From Geomonas azotofigens (GTDB lineage Bacteria; Desulfobacterota; Desulfuromonadia; Geobacterales; Geobacteraceae), in the NCBI RefSeq assembly GCF_018919395.1, contig NZ_JAHLME010000003.1, positions 868,001 to 932,000 of the forward strand: DNA of 64,000 nt. The letters are read 5' to 3'. Each line of letters starts with the position of its first letter. Within the stretch, counting starts at the first letter, position 1. Made by a program: the position numbers and the translations under genes. Below are positions 63,101-64,000 of the stretch, in pieces. The notes below the pieces were generated by a model, which was given only the letters and a program-made list of their open reading frames with translations, searched no databases and was not told the origin of the DNA.

Positions 63101-64000
63101 CGTTTCCCTCTGCCAGCAGGGAGAGCGGATCCTCCGTTCCGACGCGGCCTACGCGGAGTCGGTGCTGCACCCGTCCCAGCGCGACCGCCTCTTCTTCAAC
63201 GCCAAACCGATCGGCAAAAACGGCAAGATCGGCTTCGTCTACCCCGGCTCCGGCAATCATTTCGCGGGCATGGGGATGGAACTTTCCGCCCGGTGGCCGG
63301 AGGTGTATCGCCGCCAGGACGCGGAGAACCTCTACCTGCGCGAGCAGTTCCAGCCGGAGCAGTTCTGGAACGGCGCGCCCATCGACAGCGTGCACGAGAA
63401 CCATCTCGCCGTGATCTTCGGGCAGGTGGCCACCGGATGCGCCGTCACCGACGTGGTGCAGCGCTTCGGGATCAAGCCGAGCGCAGTGATCAGCTACAGT
63501 CTGGGCGAATCCGCCGGGCTCTTCGCCACCCGCACCTGGACCGAGCGCGACCTGATGCTGACCCGCATGAAGGCCTCCACCCTCTTCACCCGCGACCTGG
63601 CCGGCGAATGCCGCGCCGCCCGCGAGGCCTGGGGCGAGCCGGACGGCAAAGAGGTCAACTGGAGCATCGGCGTCGTGGATGCGCCCGCGCGCGAGGTGCG
63701 GCGTGCCCTCAAGAAGACCAGCCGCGTCTACCTGCTCATCGTCAACACGCCGGACGAATGCGTCATCGGCGGCGACGTGAAGTGGGTGAAGCACCTGGTA
63801 GCCATGCTCGACTGCCGCTTCTTCCCGCTGCAGGGGGTGACCACCGTGCATTGCGAGGTGGCGCGCCAGGTGGCCAACGCCTACCGCGACCTGCATGTCT
63901 TCAATACCAACCCGCCGGCCGGCGTGACCTTCTACAGCGGCGCCGCCGGGAGCGCCTACCAGGTGAACCGCCGCAGCGCGGCCGAGTCGATCCTGGCCCA
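60105..64000 (+). CDS. KS-CLF-AT subunit of the PUFA-type synthase (3' end outside window)
   Basis: The frame opens two bases after pfaA and is still open at the window end, with at least 1298 codons. Domains seen: an active ketosynthase (about 1-450, Cys193 in DAACASS, His in ECHATGTPVGD, and SNIGH); a second ketosynthase-like domain (about 465-900) where the Cys position is Glu663 (MSSEESS), i.e. a chain-length factor; and an acyltransferase (from about 1040, VYPGSGN, Ser1132 in YSLGES). This combines the KS-CLF of marine PfaC with the acyltransferase of PfaB in one chain, as in the myxobacterial Pfa3 and thraustochytrid subunit B types. Dehydratase domains are expected downstream but cannot be seen. 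GGGGGCGGC before the ATG is a weak ribosome site; coupling to pfaA is likely. Confidence 0.93.
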   Translation, partial: MKQQSPSVAIVGLGGIFPDAPELTTFWENIRNAKSAAREVPAGRWALAADAAFHPEAGKPDHVYSKRGCFIDSLPPLSSLSGLHIDPKLADGLDPACHLLLHAGKRAFDSAVTAKLDRSRVGVIIGNLALPSEKSAEFSRALLGRTFEEKLLGHAGNDPIPNPLNRYVAGLPAGLLSAALGLGGGCSTLDAACASSLYAIKLACDELLSGRADAMLTGGLSRPDPLYTQMGFAQLRALSRRGICSPFDASGDGLVVGEGAGIFVLKRLDDAIAQGDRIYGVIKGIGLSNDVGGSLLAPMADGQLRAMRAAYEKAGWQPQDVDLIECHATGTPVGDATEVGSLRELWGDASGKGCVIGSVKSNIGHLLTAAGSAALTKVLLAMAEETLPPTANFKQAPENFRLDESPFRVLQGATPWQRRADGVPRRAAVSAFGFGGINAHLLVEEWLPTGTNAVAAEPPKKGGPVAVVGLDARFGKWQDLKSFQARALGGDADAKTSNPKDWWGAEQSAWFATEKLKDTPFSGYYLDEFAQPTDQFRIPPKELEEMLPQQLLMLQSAAAAIKDAGMDRGDNLRAGVFVGIALDLNSTNFAFRWTIAAKAEAWARQLGLQLSPEELERWIEQLRDQAGPALTANRTMGALGSVVASRVAREFRCGGPSFTMSSEESSGLRALETAVRQLQSNEIDRAIVGAVDLAGDFRAVIGQHLNRPYSGFGSATPFDQSADGTVVGEGAATVILKRLEDAERDGDRIYAVIGGIGSASGEVMLPGVPAYRHALERAYGEADVAPASVGLIEAHGSGNAAEDRMEAAALTEFFDEPGPTAQPRRIPVASVKADVGHTGAASGLASLVRGCLALYQEIIPGTRAGERPVSQLSGNGALFLPNGSRYWLRNRSEGARHAGVSVFGVDGSVSHVVLQGYDNVPERAAIERVAPLAGWDEFLFSVTGADRQELAEGIRQLRETAEKRPAPDMATLSRRVCKESSASGAPLAVSLVARSADELVSLCQQGERILRSDAAYAESVLHPSQRDRLFFNAKPIGKNGKIGFVYPGSGNHFAGMGMELSARWPEVYRRQDAENLYLREQFQPEQFWNGAPIDSVHENHLAVIFGQVATGCAVTDVVQRFGIKPSAVISYSLGESAGLFATRTWTERDLMLTRMKASTLFTRDLAGECRAAREAWGEPDGKEVNWSIGVVDAPAREVRRALKKTSRVYLLIVNTPDECVIGGDVKWVKHLVAMLDCRFFPLQGVTTVHCEVARQVANAYRDLHVFNTNPPAGVTFYSGAAGSAYQVNRRSAAESILA

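Overview
The window comes from a GC-rich, Gram-negative, signalling-heavy bacterium. Several features point to an anaerobic Geobacter-type deltaproteobacterium (Desulfuromonadia): many PAS-rich hybrid histidine kinases, kinases with the NIAHQWRQPLN phosphorylation box, a sigma-54 activator, a rubredoxin and small Cys-rich proteins, and a polyunsaturated-fatty-acid-type synthase. No taxonomic search could be run. No rRNA, tRNA, insertion sequence or CRISPR array was seen.

Layout. 1-4.4 kb: the 3' end of a histidine kinase and an NtrC-family activator, then four exported proteins (two lipoproteins, a Gly/Met-tailed protein and an outer-membrane barrel) behind a candidate sigma-54 promoter and upstream dyad. 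4.4-7.6 kb: a PhnD-like binding protein paired with a hybrid kinase, with no ABC permease or ATPase beside it. 7.6-8.3 kb: a hairpin-rich stretch without a credible gene. 8.3-22.3 kb: creatininase-family hydrolase, a giant Cache/HAMP/PAS hybrid kinase, CvfB, a BI-1 membrane protein, an Old Yellow Enzyme, MutM with a small Cys protein, two phytochrome-type kinases and a FadR-like GntR regulator. 22.5-30.5 kb: a complete beta-oxidation operon (fadD-fadN-fadA-fadE) with a divergent SCP2-like lipid carrier.

30.5-44.3 kb is a run of eight signalling genes on the minus strand: four sensor kinases (one fused to a receiver), two stand-alone receivers, a REC-PAS-GGDEF-EAL protein whose EAL half looks degenerate, and a double-PilZ protein fused to a GNAT-like domain. 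Cyclic-di-GMP synthesis and sensing are therefore encoded together with phosphorelay parts. 44.4-46.9 kb: alkyl-base DNA glycosylase, DUF4136-type lipoprotein, universal stress protein, a 58-residue rubredoxin and a Cys-rich small protein.

47.0-64.0 kb: a LolD/YbbA-like ABC ATPase, a YbbP-like permease and a TesA-like SGNH hydrolase, followed by a PUFA-type synthase: pfaD (enoyl reductase), pfaA (KS-MAT-5xACP-KR-DH) and a third subunit (KS-CLF-AT...) cut by the window end. The order and fusion pattern resemble the myxobacterial pfa1-pfa2-pfa3 type more than the marine pfaABCD type. Such an enzyme makes double bonds without oxygen, which suits an anaerobe. The same window thus holds a specialised acyl-chain synthase, a thioesterase-type hydrolase and a separate fatty-acid degradation operon with its likely regulator.
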